This document shows, piece by piece, positions 24,601-31,682 of a DNA stretch of 32,251 nucleotides. The stretch is from the NCBI GenBank assembly GCA_036171275.1, contig JAVHQT010000083.1, forward strand, positions 1 through 32,251, written 5' to 3'. Position numbers and translations under genes: made by a program. The first letter of the stretch is position 1. Each line of letters begins with the position of its first letter. The notes below the pieces were generated by a model. It searched no databases. It was not told where the DNA came from and saw only the letters and a list, made by a program, of their open reading frames with translations. This stretch comes from PALSA-1006 sp036171275. GTDB taxonomy: Bacteria; Pseudomonadota; Gammaproteobacteria; Burkholderiales; Gallionellaceae.

Positions 24601-24663
24601 AACTGTCGACGTGGTTAATTCCGAAGCTGTCAGTCCGGTTGATTCTGTGTTTCGCGCCATCAT
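21652..24663 (-). CDS. CheB-CheR fusion with coiled coil and PAS domains
   Basis: A 1003-residue hybrid of chemotaxis methylesterase and methyltransferase. The CheB domain (about 43-235) keeps a probable Ser52-His79-Asp170 triad in AAIGASAGG, VVIQHLSPDH and VLSGTGSDGTRG, but has no receiver domain in front. The CheR domain (about 245-510) has ATVQRRIERRM, the SAM-binding VWVAGCSTGEEAYSLS, FATDVE and NLVSCRNVLIYFD. A PAS-like part (about 550-660) precedes a coiled coil (685-760) containing five NEEL heptads. Two more PAS domains follow (about 765-870 and 875-990). Relatives often end in a histidine kinase; this one stops after the last PAS. AGGAG lies 9 bases before the first of two tandem ATGs. 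First gene of the three-gene signalling unit. Confidence 0.92.
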   Translation of the reverse strand: MMARNTESTGLTASELTTSTVSTSVSKQTETIAKIESPTAEFSGYVAAIGASAGGLDALERFFDELAVDSGAAFVVIQHLSPDHKSMMDNLLARHTSMPVLMAENGLEMKANHVYLIPPGKTMTVAGSQLILMPKNPHVLSLPIDLFFTSLANEFGNRCIGAVLSGTGSDGTRGAVAINDAGGFLLAQDPETAKFDGMPRSVIATGLVDEVLPPELLATRIISHVKNVLEVSAKVVEHDLAEDEANPMEGILHLLYQVGGINFKEYKPATVQRRIERRMQIRHVRDLSNYLHLLQSDRGEVLTLKRDTLIPVTSFFRDPETFDFLEENIIPSIINEHQEQQPIRVWVAGCSTGEEAYSLSILFAEAFDHLKRWPQIKIFATDVEQTHIDIASAGVYSEAIVNELSPTRIERFFKKSGNQYVVKNEIRQNIVFARHNILEDPPFTRMNLVSCRNVLIYFDNNAQEKALLRFQYALLHNGHLLLGSSESLGSLHRDFSVTNSKGKLYRVLRPVSLPLDLKSTPGRIATRKSSPPSHREQHWNTESSVIDSGQMLLLKNYAPPALLVNDERQLVHVYGDAQRYMQIPEGSASLEISKLLVGKLAPVGVALIHKANKENVELRSEVIISDLGKGLSENVRMMVRPIQTAPGAERFFLLSFDSEPVPDALHTGSEVIDVSVVTGERIQNLERELSVMRDSLQATIEELETSNEELQATNEELMASNEELQSTNEELQSVNEELYTVNAENQEKIEILNRLNSDLDNMTRAALIPTVFVNANQKLTRFTPEAATIFRFRETDIGRSIDDFTHGMDYPEFMVDLRHTLDTAQVIEREVCLLNSDHWYLVRILPYIDKPRNMSGAVMTFFDITMLKDVQRLQGILDSLTEHIAVLNTEGVITLINKAWRDFAEDNGDRGLVHTGVGSNYLSVCEVQGEGGQSIASEVSAGIRSVINREQADFSIKYPCHSPTEQRWFLMHVTPVRHLGGGVVVSHINITHWLEGECKVDIK

Positions 24664-24940
24664 GCGAAGAAACTCCTAAGTTATTGATTAAATTGATCTA
24701 TTTAATCTGTGGATAGTTTTAGATAAACCGAGCAATCGTTTTAAAGGCGCGCACCATAATCGAAACGCTGAAAAAAAGCTAGCAATGCGCTGGATAAGTG
24801 TTGCGTTCAAATGCTCGGAATGAGGCAGGTGCAACCCAAGTGCAGTACGAGTTAGCGATAAAGCAACCTTATTCGAAAAAAATCAAAGCCAATTCTTCGC
24901 AACAATTAAATTTTGACCTTCAGTCGAAAAAAATTTATAA

Positions 24941-25603
24941 CTATTTGATTTTATTAGTTTTTTTCAGTAGCGTCGTCGCTTCTTTCGCGGTGAGATATTT
25001 ACAAGGCAGAGGTAACAAACTCGGAACGCGCTGCCGATAGCGCCGGTAAGTATCGCCGTGATAAGCCAGCAACTTTTGCTCTTCCAACCTTGAACCAACC
25101 ATCAAATACACCGTCAGCAATACACTCGACAACAGCGTGCTGACGCTCATATCACGCGTCCAAATCAACACCAAACCAAAGCAATACCACGGGTGGCGTA
25201 CAAAACGGTGAAACACGGAAAGTTGAAAATGCTCTTGGTCTTCAATCTTGCAAACGTTTAGCTGCAACTGGCGCAGTCCCAAAAATTCTTGCATATCGTA
25301 ACCTTTTAAACTGAGCCAAAATCCCAGTAGCGCCGCTAGTGCCAAGCCATTGGCTAACCAAGCGGCAGCGCCCTGCCAACGCCAAACCATGCTTGCCGAG
25401 GCGTGATAGCTAAGCCAAGCGATTGGCAGCAGAAAAACCAATGCTAAGCCATTGAATATCAAGCGATAATAGGGCATGAAGTTTGGCGCCATTTCGGCCA
25501 CTCTGCGCTTGACCAGCAACGACGCCAGCACTGAATGCAACCCAAAGTAACCCAGCCAACACCCTGCAAGCGTGACCAGTTCTCGCCAAGCAAGCTCAGT
25601 CAT
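24941..25603 (-). CDS. Isoprenylcysteine-methyltransferase-like membrane protein
   Basis: An integral membrane protein of 220 residues with about five hydrophobic helices. The C-terminal half carries the signature shared by ICMT/PEMT/NnrU-type proteins: RFVRHPWYCFGLVLIW, then RLEEQKLLAYHGDTYRRYRQ, a glutamate pair and a HG-YxxY element that in true members contribute to SAM and substrate binding. Methyl transfer to a lipid or a steroid-like substrate is possible, but the substrate cannot be told. A GAGAG-type ribosome binding site lies before the ATG at 25603. It is transcribed towards the CheB-CheR gene on the same strand, with 277 bases between them, and probably forms a separate unit. Confidence 0.78.
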   Translation of the reverse strand: MTELAWRELVTLAGCWLGYFGLHSVLASLLVKRRVAEMAPNFMPYYRLIFNGLALVFLLPIAWLSYHASASMVWRWQGAAAWLANGLALAALLGFWLSLKGYDMQEFLGLRQLQLNVCKIEDQEHFQLSVFHRFVRHPWYCFGLVLIWTRDMSVSTLLSSVLLTVYLMVGSRLEEQKLLAYHGDTYRRYRQRVPSLLPLPCKYLTAKEATTLLKKTNKIK

Positions 25604-26024
25604 AGCGGTTTACTCTCTTTTTAATTTCATTCATCTAAAACATTCAGCTAAAAATCTGAATTTAATCAATAAGTTAGTTATTATTACGCGGCAGCTCAAT
25701 TCGCATCCAGCGTGAGTTTAACTGAAATAACACAAGCGCCTGCACTAAAATTCCGCTTCATTTAGCGGTATAAGCTGATTTGCGGAAATACTGATTCAAA
25801 TCAGCCGTTCGCACCAAGCCTGTCGCAGGCGTTATTTCAAGTGATTAAGTTAGCTAGCATTATTCCGTTATGGCTCGACAAGACATGTCTGGTCCAGTGG
25901 AGGGGCTGTGCACGCTAATCGGGCTGAGGGAACGAAGGCTAACCGCTGATTTCATCAGCGTTTGCTCCGCAACAAGGACTGACGCAGCTTCCGTCAAATC
26001 CAACAAGCCAGCCAGCCGTACAAT
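25604..26024. other. 421-base intergenic stretch rich in hairpins
   Basis: No gene recognised. Several exact inverted repeats are packed here: GCTGATTTG/CAAATCAGC (25774-25782 and 25797-25805), TTCCGC/GCGGAA (25751-25756 and 25782-25787, mutually exclusive with the first), GCCTG/CAGGC (25818-25822 and 25826-25830) and CGCTGAT/ATCAGCG (25944-25950 and 25954-25960). The piece around 25806-25831 (CGTTCGCACCAAGCCTGTCG and following) looks like a diverged copy of a common dispersed proteobacterial repeat. A 61-codon plus-strand frame at 25870 has no recognisable product. Confidence 0.45.
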
Positions 26025-26049
26025 AAAAAGCCCCGCTAATGCGGGGCTT
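26025..26049 (-). terminator. Terminator of groESL
   Basis: AAGCCCCGC (26028-26036) and GCGGGGCTT (26041-26049) form a perfect 9-bp stem with a 4-base loop. On the minus strand it is followed by T residues. It lies about 120 bases after the groEL stop. Confidence 0.85.
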
Positions 26050-26169
26050 GAGTGAGACTTATTGCGTACCTGTTAAGGTTAGGAAAACACTGATTTAATT
26101 CCGTGATAATCAAACCTTGTCTTGGCTCAATACGAACGGCTGATTTTTCAGTGCGTTCCTTGCGGCTGA

Positions 26170-27816
26170 TTACATCATGCCGCCCATACCACCCATGCCG
26201 CCCATATCGCCACCGCCCATACCTGCAGCCGGTTTGTCTTCTGGCAATTCAGCTACCATGCAAGCAGTCGTCAGCATTAAGCCAGCGATTGAAGCCGCAT
26301 TTTGCAAGGCCGAACGGGTTACTTTGGTTGGATCAACGACGCCCATTGCCAACATATCACCGTATTCACCGCTGGCTGCGTTGTAACCGTAACTGCCGGT
26401 GCCTTCCAACACTTTGTTGACCACCACGGAAGGTTCTTCACCTGCGTTATGCACAATGGCGCGCAGCGGAGATTCCATGGCACGCAACACAATGGTAATG
26501 CCGGCGTCTTGGTCATGATTGTCGCCTTTCAAGCCAGCAACCGCCACTTTGGCGCGCAACAGGGCAACGCCTCCGCCAGGAACAATGCCTTCTTCCACTG
26601 CAGCACGCGTGGCGTGTAACGCATCTTCGACACGCGCTTTTTTCTCTTTCATTTCAACTTCGGTGGCAGCACCAACTTTGATTACGGCAACGCCGCCAGC
26701 CAATTTCGCTTTGCGTTCTTGCAGTTTTTCTTTGTCGTAATCGCTGCTCGATTCTTCAACTTGTTTGTTGATTTGCACGATACGACCTTTGATTGCGTCT
26801 TCTGAACCGGCGCCGTCGATAATAGTGGTATTGTCTTTGCCCACTTCGATGCGCTTAGCCTGACCCAATTCAGCCAAGGTTGTCTTCTCTAAAGACAAGC
26901 CCACTTCTTCTGCAATCACGGTACCGCCGGTCAAAATGGCAATATCTTCCAGCATCGCTTTACGACGATCGCCGAAGCCCGGTGCTTTAACAGCCACGGT
27001 TTTGAGGATGCCGCGAATGTTATTAACCACCAAAGTTGCCAGCGCTTCGCCATCTACGTCTTCCGCAATAATCAGCAATGGACGCCCGGCTTTAGCAACT
27101 TGTTCCAATACGGGAAGCAGGTCACGAATGTTGGAGATTTTCTTGTCGTGCAACAGAATGAACGGATTTTCCATTGCGGCAATTTGACGGTCTTGGTTGT
27201 TGATGAAGTAAGGCGACAAATAGCCACGATCAAACTGCATCCCTTCCACGACGTCCAGTTCGTCTTCCAAACCAGAGCCATCTTCAATGGTAATCACACC
27301 TTCTTTGCCCACTTTGTCCATCGCCTCAGCGATTTTTTCGCCAATTACGCTGTCAGAGTTGGCTGAAATCGAACCGACTTGAGCGATTTCTTTGCTGGTA
27401 GTGCAAGGCTTGGACAGCTTTTTCAATTCGGCAACTGCCGTCAGCACTGCTTTATCAATGCCGCGTTTCAAATCCATTGGATTCATGCCAGCGGCAACAA
27501 ACTTCATACCTTCTTGCACGATTGACTGAGCCAAAACAGTCGCTGTTGTTGTACCGTCGCCAGCAACGTCAGAAGTTTTGGAAGCCACTTCCTTCACCAT
27601 TTGTGCGCCCATGTTTTCGAACTTGTCTTTCAGTTCGATTTCTTTTGCCACAGAAACGCCATCTTTAGTAATGGTCGGTGCGCCATAAGAGCGATCCAAA
27701 ACCACGTTACGACCTTTAGGGCCGAGTGTGACTTTAACGGCATCCGCCAAAATATTAACGCCCACTACCATCTTGGCGCGAGCTGCATCATGAAACTTTA
27801 CGTCTTTTGCTGCCAT
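26170..27816 (-). CDS. groEL: Chaperonin GroEL (Hsp60)
   Basis: The 60-kDa subunit of the cytosolic chaperonin, which folds proteins with GroES using ATP. All landmarks are present: VTLGPKGRNVVLD, GAPTITKDGVSVAKEIEL, the ATPase loop VAGDGTTTATVLAQ, ITIEDGSGLEDELDVVEGMQ followed by FDRGYLSPYF, KAPGFGDRRKAMLEDIAILT, AAVEEGIVPGGGVALLRA, and the Gly-Met tail MGGGDMGGMGGMGGMM. Length 548 is standard. GGAG lies 10 bases before the start. It follows groES by 32 bases in the classical order; heat control should come from the promoter before groES. Confidence 0.99.
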   Translation of the reverse strand: MAAKDVKFHDAARAKMVVGVNILADAVKVTLGPKGRNVVLDRSYGAPTITKDGVSVAKEIELKDKFENMGAQMVKEVASKTSDVAGDGTTTATVLAQSIVQEGMKFVAAGMNPMDLKRGIDKAVLTAVAELKKLSKPCTTSKEIAQVGSISANSDSVIGEKIAEAMDKVGKEGVITIEDGSGLEDELDVVEGMQFDRGYLSPYFINNQDRQIAAMENPFILLHDKKISNIRDLLPVLEQVAKAGRPLLIIAEDVDGEALATLVVNNIRGILKTVAVKAPGFGDRRKAMLEDIAILTGGTVIAEEVGLSLEKTTLAELGQAKRIEVGKDNTTIIDGAGSEDAIKGRIVQINKQVEESSSDYDKEKLQERKAKLAGGVAVIKVGAATEVEMKEKKARVEDALHATRAAVEEGIVPGGGVALLRAKVAVAGLKGDNHDQDAGITIVLRAMESPLRAIVHNAGEEPSVVVNKVLEGTGSYGYNAASGEYGDMLAMGVVDPTKVTRSALQNAASIAGLMLTTACMVAELPEDKPAAGMGGGDMGGMGGMGGMM

Positions 27817-27848
27817 GTTATTTTCTCCAATAAAATCAATAAGTTAAA

Positions 27849-28139
27849 TTAAGCCTCAACCACGCCGATAATGTCGTCTTCACGCATCGTCATGTATTCT
27901 TGACCATCCATTTTGAAGGTTTGACCGGCATATTTACCGAACAAAACTTTATCACCCACTTTAACGCTCATTGCACGCAACTTGCCGTCGTCGCCGACTT
28001 TACCGTTGCCCACTGCAATGATTTCACCTTGATCTGGCTTTTCAGTTGCGGCATCAGGAATCACAATTCCAGAGGCGGTTTTACGTTCTTCTTCTAAACG
28101 CTTCACAATGACGCGGTCGCTTAAGGGACGAATCTTCAT
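27849..28139 (-). CDS. groES: Co-chaperonin GroES (Hsp10)
   Basis: The 96-residue lid of the GroEL chamber. It starts MKIRPLSDRVIVKRLEEERK, contains the mobile loop RKTASGIVIPDAATEKPDQG, which binds GroEL, and ends with the conserved EYMTMREDDIIGVVE. Length and sequence are typical. AGGAG lies 8 bases before the ATG. First gene of the bicistronic groESL unit, directly behind a sigma-32 promoter and a CIRCE element. Confidence 0.99.
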   Translation of the reverse strand: MKIRPLSDRVIVKRLEEERKTASGIVIPDAATEKPDQGEIIAVGNGKVGDDGKLRAMSVKVGDKVLFGKYAGQTFKMDGQEYMTMREDDIIGVVEA

Positions 28140-28187
28140 ACTTTATCTCCTAAAATCAAACAGTTAACTAAAAAGCGGCGTTTTTGT

Positions 28188-28214
28188 TTAGCACTCGACG
28201 CCAGCGATTGCTAA
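28188..28214. promoter_or_regulatory. CIRCE element (HrcA operator) before groES
   Basis: On the plus strand TTAGCACTC, a 9-base spacer and GATTGCTAA match the CIRCE inverted repeat TTAGCACTC-N9-GAGTGCTAA with one mismatch in the right arm. It covers the likely transcription start just after the sigma-32 -10 box, 48 bases before groES. HrcA binding there would repress groESL; hrcA itself is not in the window. Confidence 0.92.
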
Positions 28215-28215
28215 T

Positions 28216-28243
28216 AATAAGGGCAGGATGTTTCGATTTCAAG
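28216..28243 (-). promoter_or_regulatory. Sigma-32-type promoter of groESL
   Basis: On the minus strand CTTGAAA (28243-28237), a 13-base spacer and CCCTTATT (28223-28216) resemble the RpoH consensus. The -35 and spacer length are identical to those of the htpG promoter; the -10 is less perfect. The CIRCE element starts one base downstream, giving double control. Confidence 0.8.
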
Positions 28244-28261
28244 ACCGCACGTCAAAAAATT

Positions 28262-28598
28262 ATTGACGAAAAAATTGCGCTGCCTTTTTCCTAGACTGCA
28301 ATCTTTTACGGAAGCACTGAATAAATTAACCGTTTACCCTGAACGATTGACTAGCAGGAAAGCCGAACTATTTAAATCCGTGTTTGCTTAAAAATACCCA
28401 AGACGCGCAGCAGATTTTTAGCACGCTGCCCGCTGAATAATTATAACATCATGATTATTAAGTTTTTTTTAGTATGACTTACACCAAAACGACCAGCCCG
28501 CATCTGTTTTTCTCGCGGTCGCGCGTCCTGCTCTTGTCTGGCTTGCTGCGTTTTATGCGCATCGCCAAAATAATTTAGCGCAAACGCGTTGCACCGCC
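28262..28598. other. 337-base intergenic stretch between divergent groESL and ilvE
   Basis: No gene is supported. A weak hairpin, AATAAT/ATTATT (28436-28441 and 28454-28459), precedes a run of eight T on the plus strand. A 34-codon frame beginning at 28474 (MTYTKTTSPHLFFSRSR) has no ribosome binding site and no recognisable similarity. Confidence 0.45.
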
Positions 28599-28627
28599 TT
28601 CATAAAAACGCGCGGACAGGCTAGAAT
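28599..28627 (+). promoter_or_regulatory. Probable promoter of ilvE
   Basis: TTCATA (28599-28604), a 17-base spacer and TAGAAT (28622-28627) lie 44 bases before the ilvE start. The -35 is only a partial match to TTGACA. Confidence 0.45.
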
Positions 28628-28671
28628 CATGCCCGTTTGAAAACACCCTCAACTTTTTAAGGAAATCTCTC

Positions 28672-29592
28672 ATGTCCATGTCCGACCGCGACGGCTTTAT
28701 CTGGCACGACGGCAAAATTGTGCCTTGGCGCGATGCCACCACGCATGTTTTAACGCACACTTTGCACTATGGTATGGGCGTTTTTGAGGGACTTCGTGCT
28801 TACAAAACCCCGCAAGGCACGGCCATTTTTCGCTTAGAAGAACATATCGATCGCCTGTTTAATTCGGCGCATATTTTCAAAATGAACATGCCTTGGGACA
28901 AAACAACGCTGATGGAAGCGCACCGAGAAGTGGTCAGGCTGAACAAGTTGGAATCGTGTTACATCCGTCCAATTGTGTTTTATGGCTCGGAAGCGATGGG
29001 TATTGCCGCCACCAAAATCAGCACGCACGTTGCCGTCGCCGCTTGGCCTTGGGGCGCTTATTTGGGCGAAGAAGGAATGGCGAAAGGCATTCGCATCAAG
29101 ACTTCCAGTTTTACCCGGCACCATGTCAACATTAATATGTGTCGCTCAAAATCAGTGGGCACCTATACCAATTCGATTTTGGCGCATCAAGAAGTGTCGC
29201 AAGACGGTTACGATGAAGCTTTATTGTTAGATGTCGATGGTTATGTCGCCGAGGGAGCGGGCGAAAATATCTTTATTGTTAAAAAAGGTAAGTTATTCAC
29301 GCCGGATTTAACCTCCTGTTTAGAAGGCATTACACGCGATTCGATTCTGGTTTTAGCCCGTGACCTTGGGCTAGAAATCATCGAAAAACGCATCACCCGT
29401 GATGAAATCTATTGCGCAGACGAAGCCTTCTTCACCGGCACTGCGGCGGAAGTCACGCCGATTCGCGAATTAGATACACGGCAAATTGGTCTCGGTGCAC
29501 GTGGCCCGATTACTAGCCAATTGCAGGCATTATTTTTTGATATAGTCAGCGGCAAAAATCCACGTTACGCCCACTGGTTGGACACGATTTAA
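28672..29592 (+). CDS. ilvE: Branched-chain amino acid aminotransferase
   Basis: A PLP enzyme of fold type IV that carries out the last step of leucine, isoleucine and valine synthesis in the cytoplasm. Visible are HTLHYGMGVFEGLRAY, the PLP lysine K160 in MCRSKSVGTYTNSILA, EALLLDVDGYVAEGAGENIF, FTPDLTSCLEGITRDSIL and ADEAFFTGTAAEVTPIREL. At 306 residues it has the normal length. AAGGA lies before the first ATG; a second ATG two codons on is less likely. It is the first gene of ilvE / zinc protein / waaF, with 14 bases to the next gene. Confidence 0.96.
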   Translation: MSMSDRDGFIWHDGKIVPWRDATTHVLTHTLHYGMGVFEGLRAYKTPQGTAIFRLEEHIDRLFNSAHIFKMNMPWDKTTLMEAHREVVRLNKLESCYIRPIVFYGSEAMGIAATKISTHVAVAAWPWGAYLGEEGMAKGIRIKTSSFTRHHVNINMCRSKSVGTYTNSILAHQEVSQDGYDEALLLDVDGYVAEGAGENIFIVKKGKLFTPDLTSCLEGITRDSILVLARDLGLEIIEKRITRDEIYCADEAFFTGTAAEVTPIRELDTRQIGLGARGPITSQLQALFFDIVSGKNPRYAHWLDTI

Positions 29593-29606
29593 TTAAGGAA
29601 AACAAC

Positions 29607-29798
29607 ATGAGCGCTGAACATACTCGTTATATTGAAGTGACCGCCGACGCCTTGCCGTTATTTTGTCCACCTCCCCATCAATCGTTGTGGAATGCCCATC
29701 CCAGAGTAGCGATTCCGGTGGAAAAACTAGGCACTGCGGTCTGTCCTTACTGCGGCGCAACCTATAAATTCAAAGGCGAACTGCCGCACGGACACTAA
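29607..29798 (+). CDS. Small zinc-finger protein, zf-CHCC family
   Basis: A 63-residue protein. The pattern LFCPPPHQSLWNAHPRVAIP, then TAVCPYCGATYKF, gives a probable zinc site from C20, H31, C46 and C49, the zf-CHCC arrangement also seen in the mitochondrial complex I subunit NDUFS6. The function of the bacterial stand-alone form is not established. AAGGAAA lies upstream of the start. The position between ilvE and waaF is a recurring arrangement in proteobacteria as far as I know. It is followed by waaF after 2 bases. Confidence 0.87.
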   Translation: MSAEHTRYIEVTADALPLFCPPPHQSLWNAHPRVAIPVEKLGTAVCPYCGATYKFKGELPHGH

Positions 29799-29800
29799 CG

Positions 29801-30805
29801 ATGCGGCACATTTTAGTGGTTGCGCCGAGTTGGGTCGGCGACTGTATGTTGGCGCAACCCATGTTAGCGCGGCTTAAGCAGCGCTTTCCCAGCTGTCGAA
29901 TTGATTTATTTGCGCCGCCTTGGACGGTGGCGCTGCTCAAGCAGTTTTCCGAAGTCGATGAAGTCATCGTCAATCCCTTTCCTCATGGTGCGCTTCGCTT
30001 TTCTGAACGCCGCACGCTAGCTAAAAAACTTCAATTAAATCAATATGATACAGCGATCATTTTACCTAATTCGCTTAAGTCAGCGCTGATCCCTTTTTTG
30101 GCACATATTCCACGGCGGATTGGTTTTGTCGGTGAATTTAGGTACGGTTTACTCACCGATGCACGGCGCTTAGACACGCAACGCTTACCGCTGATGGTAG
30201 AGCGTTTTGCCTATTTAGCGGAAGAAGTCGGGGCAGAATTAGCCAAACCCGTGCCGGCACCGCGCATACCCGTTAGCGCACACAGTTCTGCTATCGTATT
30301 AAATAAATTGGCATTAACCACTGCTCAGCCGCTTGCTATATTTTGTCCTGGTGCAGAATATGGCGAAGCAAAGCGTTGGCCGGAAGCCTATTTTGCCGAA
30401 TTAGCTCAAGGCTTACAGGAACGCGGCTATGCAGTCTGGCTAATGGGCTCCCCCAAAGATCACGCCGTATGCGCAAAAATTATCGAGTTGAGCAATGCAA
30501 ACGTCAAAAATTTATGCGGACAAACTGACCTCGGTGAGGCCTTAGCCTTGTTAGCGCTGGCGAACGTGGTGGTCAGCAACGATTCGGGTTTAATGCACCT
30601 TGCCGCCGCGCTGAACAAACCAATGATTGCCCTGTTCGGCTCGAGCTCACCGCAATTTACGCCCCCGTTATCGCCAAATGCTCAAGTCTTAAAAGTCGAT
30701 TTACCCTGCAGTCCGTGCTTCAAACGCGTCTGCCCACTCGGGCATTTCAACTGCATGATGCAACTGACTCCGAAAAGCGTGTTGGAACACATAAAATCGG
30801 TTTAG
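29801..30805 (+). CDS. waaF: ADP-heptose:LPS heptosyltransferase II
   Basis: A GT9-family glycosyltransferase that adds the second L-glycero-D-manno-heptose to the LPS inner core on the cytoplasmic face of the inner membrane. The start MRHILVVAPSWVGDCMLAQPML is the hallmark of WaaF. Further motifs are PNSLKSALIPFLAHIPRRIG, CPGAEYGEAKRWPEAYFAEL, NLCGQTDLGEALALLALA, VVSNDSGLMHLAAALNKP and LFGSSSPQFTPPLS. Length 334 is normal. It is 2 bases after the zf-CHCC gene and probably the last gene of that unit. I see no clear hairpin terminator in the 180 bases before sodB. Confidence 0.94.
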   Translation: MRHILVVAPSWVGDCMLAQPMLARLKQRFPSCRIDLFAPPWTVALLKQFSEVDEVIVNPFPHGALRFSERRTLAKKLQLNQYDTAIILPNSLKSALIPFLAHIPRRIGFVGEFRYGLLTDARRLDTQRLPLMVERFAYLAEEVGAELAKPVPAPRIPVSAHSSAIVLNKLALTTAQPLAIFCPGAEYGEAKRWPEAYFAELAQGLQERGYAVWLMGSPKDHAVCAKIIELSNANVKNLCGQTDLGEALALLALANVVVSNDSGLMHLAAALNKPMIALFGSSSPQFTPPLSPNAQVLKVDLPCSPCFKRVCPLGHFNCMMQLTPKSVLEHIKSV

Positions 30806-30910
30806 CGTGCCGCAAAAATTTATTTTTTTAAGCCCAGCCATGCGCGAATTCCGTCAAGAAGCGCCTCCTTAAATTTTTACCGACAACCTGAATACTTGAG
30901 TGACATGGTG

Positions 30911-30919
30911 TGGTATAGT
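30911..30919 (+). promoter_or_regulatory. Extended -10 promoter element before sodB
   Basis: TGGTATAGT has the TGn extension and a TATAGT -10 (30914-30919), about 67 bases before the sodB start. No good -35 lies at the standard distance, which is acceptable for an extended -10 promoter. Confidence 0.45.
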
Positions 30920-30946
30920 CATCACCATGGCTGCGCCATTTTGATC

Positions 30947-30970
30947 ATTTATTTATTTATTTATTTATTT
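30947..30970 (+). repeat. Tetranucleotide tandem repeat (ATTT)6 in the sodB leader
   Basis: Six perfect ATTT units lie between the probable -10 and the ribosome binding site (AAGGAA) of sodB, ending 15 bases before the start codon. Unit number could change by slippage and alter leader length. Confidence 0.85.
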
Positions 30971-30985
30971 TAAAAAGGAAATAAC

Positions 30986-31567
30986 ATGGAACATACCTTG
31001 CCTGCTTTGCCTTATGCGTCTGATGCTTTACAACCTCATTTGTCCAAAGAAACCTTTGAATACCATTATGGTAAACATCATCAAGCTTATGTCACCAATC
31101 TCAATAATCTCATTAAAGGTCATGCTTTAGAAAATGCTTCTTTAGAAGAAATTATCAAAAGCGCGACTGGCGGCATCTATAACAACGCAGCACAAGTATG
31201 GAACCACAGTTTCTTTTGGAACTGCATGAAACCCAATGGTGGCGGTGCACCCACTGGCGCGCTAGCCGCTGCACTGAATGCAAAATGGGGCTCTCTGGAC
31301 GAATTTAAAAAAGCGTTCCAAACCTCAGCGGTAGGGAATTTTGGCTCGGGTTGGACTTGGCTAGTTAAAAAAGCTGACGGCTCGCTGGAAATTGTCAACA
31401 TGGGCGCGGCTGGCACCCCACTGACGACCGGTGATCGCGCCTTGTTATGTGTGGACGTTTGGGAACACGCTTATTACATCGACTACCGTAATTTGCGCGC
31501 TAAGTTTGTTGAAGTGTTTTTGAACAACTTAGTGAACTGGGACTTTGTGGCGACAAATTTTGCTTAA
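30986..31567 (+). CDS. sodB: Iron superoxide dismutase
   Basis: Cytoplasmic Fe-dependent superoxide dismutase of 193 residues. Metal ligands are H27 (FEYHYGKHH), H74 (QVWNHSFFW), D157 and H161 (DVWEHAYYIDY). Q70 just before the second ligand, together with the absence of the Gln of Mn enzymes in NMGAAGTPL, indicates the iron type. The gene is complete and ends NWDFVATNFA. AAGGAA precedes the ATG, with an (ATTT)6 repeat in the leader. A Tn7-like transposon end begins 13 bases after the stop, so the 3' end of sodB is the probable attachment site. Confidence 0.96.
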   Translation: MEHTLPALPYASDALQPHLSKETFEYHYGKHHQAYVTNLNNLIKGHALENASLEEIIKSATGGIYNNAAQVWNHSFFWNCMKPNGGGAPTGALAAALNAKWGSLDEFKKAFQTSAVGNFGSGWTWLVKKADGSLEIVNMGAAGTPLTTGDRALLCVDVWEHAYYIDYRNLRAKFVEVFLNNLVNWDFVATNFA

Positions 31568-31593
31568 CTCAAACCATCTTGTCTTTGCTAAAT

Positions 31594-31648
31594 ATATTTT
31601 AACAATTGTAATACATTTTAACAATAGTAAAATATTTTGACAATTTAG
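31594..31648 (+). repeat. Three 17-bp imperfect direct repeats at 19-bp period, putative TnsB sites
   Basis: ATATTTTAACAATTGTA (31594-31610), ACATTTTAACAATAGTA (31613-31629) and ATATTTTGACAATTTAG (31632-31648) start exactly 19 bases apart. They share the core TTTTRACAAT. Tn7 ends contain several TnsB-binding repeats with a GACAAT core in the same orientation relative to the end, so these are probably the transposase binding sites. Confidence 0.75.
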
Positions 31649-31682
31649 TTTGTGGCCCCTATCCTTAACAAAGGAGGGGGCT

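Noticed and set aside
9564..25700. Recurring AT-rich string like AACTATTTGATT near 9572, 16948 and 24936
   Set aside because: Similar short AT-rich text also occurs elsewhere in intergenic DNA; length and position are not consistent enough for a repeat family.
25870..26055. 61-codon plus-strand frame MARQDMSGPVEGL...
   Set aside because: It runs through the groESL terminator hairpin, lacks a ribosome binding site and matches no family I know.
28474..28578. 34-codon frame MTYTKTTSPHLFF...
   Set aside because: No ribosome binding site and no recognisable product; a T run precedes it.
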